This document shows, piece by piece, positions 6,663-7,902 of a DNA stretch of 7,902 bases. The stretch is from Prevotella sp. UBA7782 (GTDB lineage: Bacteria > Bacteroidota > Bacteroidia > Bacteroidales > Bacteroidaceae). The position numbers and the translations under genes were made by a program. Positions within the stretch are counted from its first letter, which is position 1, and the number at the start of each line of letters is the position of its first letter. The DNA lies in NCBI GenBank assembly GCA_002480935.1, contig DLDC01000020.1, positions 1-7,902 of the forward strand, in the 5' to 3' direction. Under the pieces are notes generated by a model that saw nothing but the letters and a program-made list of their open reading frames with translations, was not told the origin of the DNA and did no database searches.

Positions 6663-7547
6663 ATGAAATACATAGTAGGTTTAGGTGAAGTTCTTTGGGA
6701 CGTTCTTCCAGAGGGCAAAAAATTGGGTGGTGCACCGGCTAACTTCGCTTTTCATGCCGGACAGTTTGGAATGGATTCATTGGCCATAAGCGCCGTGGGT
6801 AATGATGCCTTGGGTGATGAAACATTAGCTGAGCTTACCAAAAAGAATCTTAATCACGTCATTCCGCGTGTGGATTATCCTACCGGAACTGTGCAGGTAG
6901 AGTTAGATGCCGACGGTGTGCCTACTTATGATATCAAGACCAATGTGGCGTGGGATAATGTGCCCTTCACCAAGGAGATTGAGGCAATAGCCAAGGACTG
7001 TCGTTGTGTATGCTTCGGATCGTTGGCCCAGCGCAGTGAAGTGACACGTTCTACCATACATAAGTTTATCAAAGCCATGCCAAAGGGCAGTTTGAAGATT
7101 TTCGACATCAATCTGCGCCAGAACTTCTACGACAAGGACATACTGCAGTCGTCTATAAAGGCGTGCAACATACTGAAGATAAACGATGAGGAGTTGGTGC
7201 AGCTTGGCAGACTTTACGGCTATCCCGGTCTCGACATCTCCAACAAATGCTGGCTTTTGCTGGGCAAGTATAATCTTGACATGCTGGTGCTCACCTGTGG
7301 CGTAAATGGCAGCTACGTGTTCACTCCTGGCTGCATGTCGTTCCAAGAAACGCCAAAGGTGGAAGTTACAGACACTGTTGGGGCAGGCGATTCGTTCACC
7401 GGCACTTTCGCTTCAGCCATTCTTAATGGCATGCCGGTACCCGAAGCGCATAAGTTGGCGGTCGAGGTGAGTGCCTATGTCTGCACACAACAGGGTGCCA
7501 TGCCCCGTCTTCCGCATAAATTCATTGATAGGCTGAAAGCTCAATAA
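6663..7547 (+). CDS. Fructokinase, PfkB (ribokinase) family
   Basis: 294 residues, the usual size for a PfkB-family sugar kinase. It would phosphorylate fructose to fructose 6-phosphate with ATP in the cytoplasm. The N-terminus has the substrate-side pattern GLGEVLWDVLPEG (6-18) and GGAPANFAFHAGQFG (22-36), characteristic of fructokinases within the family. The C-terminal signature DTVGAGDSFTGTFA (237-250) contains the anion hole GAGD and the catalytic base D243. FDINLRQNFY near 153-162 is also typical. It follows the permease by 39 bases with no promoter or terminator evident between them, so the two form an operon for import and phosphorylation of free fructose. Specificity for fructose over related hexoses is inferred from motif style and context. 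Confidence 0.92.
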   Translation: MKYIVGLGEVLWDVLPEGKKLGGAPANFAFHAGQFGMDSLAISAVGNDALGDETLAELTKKNLNHVIPRVDYPTGTVQVELDADGVPTYDIKTNVAWDNVPFTKEIEAIAKDCRCVCFGSLAQRSEVTRSTIHKFIKAMPKGSLKIFDINLRQNFYDKDILQSSIKACNILKINDEELVQLGRLYGYPGLDISNKCWLLLGKYNLDMLVLTCGVNGSYVFTPGCMSFQETPKVEVTDTVGAGDSFTGTFASAILNGMPVPEAHKLAVEVSAYVCTQQGAMPRLPHKFIDRLKAQ

Positions 7548-7852
7548 GGTAATAAGGCCGGTTCTATACATTAGGTAAATGGGGTAAAGAGGCAAGGTGC
7601 GTATGTCAATTTAGGCCGTTATCAGCATCTATTGGCTTCAAAAACGTCAGGTGTCATCGGTTATGTAGCCCGCTACGATCCCTTTTCAACTTACGTTTTG
7701 GTACACAAAATCTTGCCGAACTCGTCACTATTTAATTTATAGAATCGACCTGAAAGATGTTTCAGGATAACAAGTTCAGCGAAGAACAATCTCAATCAGT
7801 CTTAGCCATTCCGGCCCGGCAGCTAGTGAAGTAGTTGTCGGGCCGATTGTTT
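7548..7852. other. Intergenic region after fructokinase; no convincing gene
   Basis: About 305 bases. A plus-strand frame is open from 7575 to a TAG at 7740-7742 (about 55 codons), but it has no ATG and no recognisable motif. A 25-codon ORF starts at ATG 7757 (MFQDNKFSEEQS...) and its TAG at 7832-7834 falls inside the terminator stem. A small perfect hairpin, CCTGAAA (7749-7755) and TTTCAGG (7760-7766) with loop GATG, covers that ATG. No tRNA or rRNA was recognised. The stretch may be an untranslated tail, an unrecognised small RNA, or decayed sequence. Confidence 0.4.
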
Positions 7853-7854
7853 TT
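7812..7854 (+). terminator. Strong rho-independent terminator, plus strand
   Basis: CGGCCCGGCAGCTA (7812-7825) pairs with TAGTTGTCGGGCCG (7832-7845) in a 14-bp stem with two G-U pairs and a 6-base loop (GTGAAG). It is followed by ATTGTTTTTA, a T-rich tail on the plus strand. It would end transcripts coming from the fructokinase side, although it sits about 265 bases past the stop codon. On the minus strand the stem follows the next gene's stop after 7 bases but has no T tract, so efficient termination in that direction is less certain. Confidence 0.8.
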
Positions 7855-7902
7855 ATTTATCTATTGCCTCAATCACAATGCGCTCAAACACTATGGCAGG
7901 CG
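7853..7902 (-). CDS. C-terminal end of an unidentified protein (partial)
   Basis: The minus strand from the window edge reads PAIVFERIVIEAIDK and then TAA (plus 7853-7855). It is the only frame there without an early stop, and the terminator hairpin lies 7 bases beyond the stop. The gene continues outside the window. Fifteen residues are too few to name a family. A beta-strand-like VFERIVIE ending would suit many C-terminal beta-sandwich domains, but this is speculation. Confidence 0.45.
   Translation of the reverse strand, partial: PAIVFERIVIEAIDK

Noticed and set aside
7575..7742. Open frame of about 55 codons after fructokinase
   Set aside because: No ATG or GTG start near its beginning, no motif, and a run of this length is expected by chance.
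1..7902. CRISPR array, insertion sequence, tRNA, rRNA or defence genes
   Set aside because: No spaced direct repeats, transposase, cloverleaf or rRNA-like stretches, or defence domains were seen on either strand.

Overview
The window looks like a chromosomal segment from a member of the Bacteroidota, most likely Prevotella or a close relative. The evidence is the protein character of DnaB, IspE and the sugar permease/kinase pair, the absence of Shine-Dalgarno sequences before the genes, A/T-rich start contexts, and several exact matches to the Bacteroidota -7 promoter box TAnnTTTG. The genus is inferred from sequence character only; no database search was possible.

Layout. (1) 1-161 is a short leader. 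(2) 162 to about 1050 (+) is the remnant of an EptA-like lipid A phosphoethanolamine transferase. It carries an in-frame TGA at 462-464 and stops being recognisable after the first metal-binding motif, next to the stop codon of the neighbouring convergent gene. (3) 1054-3389 (-) is a tightly packed three-gene operon read right to left: ispE (isoprenoid MEP pathway), a NUDIX hydrolase, and a secreted TraB/GumN-family protein. (4) 3390-3512 is a compact divergent promoter region, with -7 boxes for ispE (-) and dnaB (+). (5) 3513-5027 (+) is dnaB, the replicative helicase, intact and without an intein. (6) 5028-5420 is a 393-base intergenic region holding a weak terminator candidate, an inverted repeat, a good -7 box and a 30-codon leader ORF ending 4 bases before the next gene. 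(7) 5421-7547 (+) is a two-gene sugar operon: an MFS hexose (probably fructose) permease and a PfkB-family fructokinase. (8) 7548-7852 has no convincing gene and ends in a strong plus-strand terminator. (9) 7853-7902 is the last 15 codons of an unidentified minus-strand gene.

How the parts fit. The permease and kinase form a PTS-independent route: free hexose is imported and phosphorylated to enter glycolysis. IspE, DnaB and probably the NUDIX enzyme are housekeeping. The most unusual part is the left end, where a lipid A modification gene has been lost through a stop codon plus a 3' truncation. I found no convincing sign of an undescribed system such as a defence island, CRISPR array, retron or mobile element. 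The points worth a second look are the pseudogene and its junction, an 11-bp perfect hairpin inside it, the leader ORF before the permease, and the divergent ispE/dnaB promoters.
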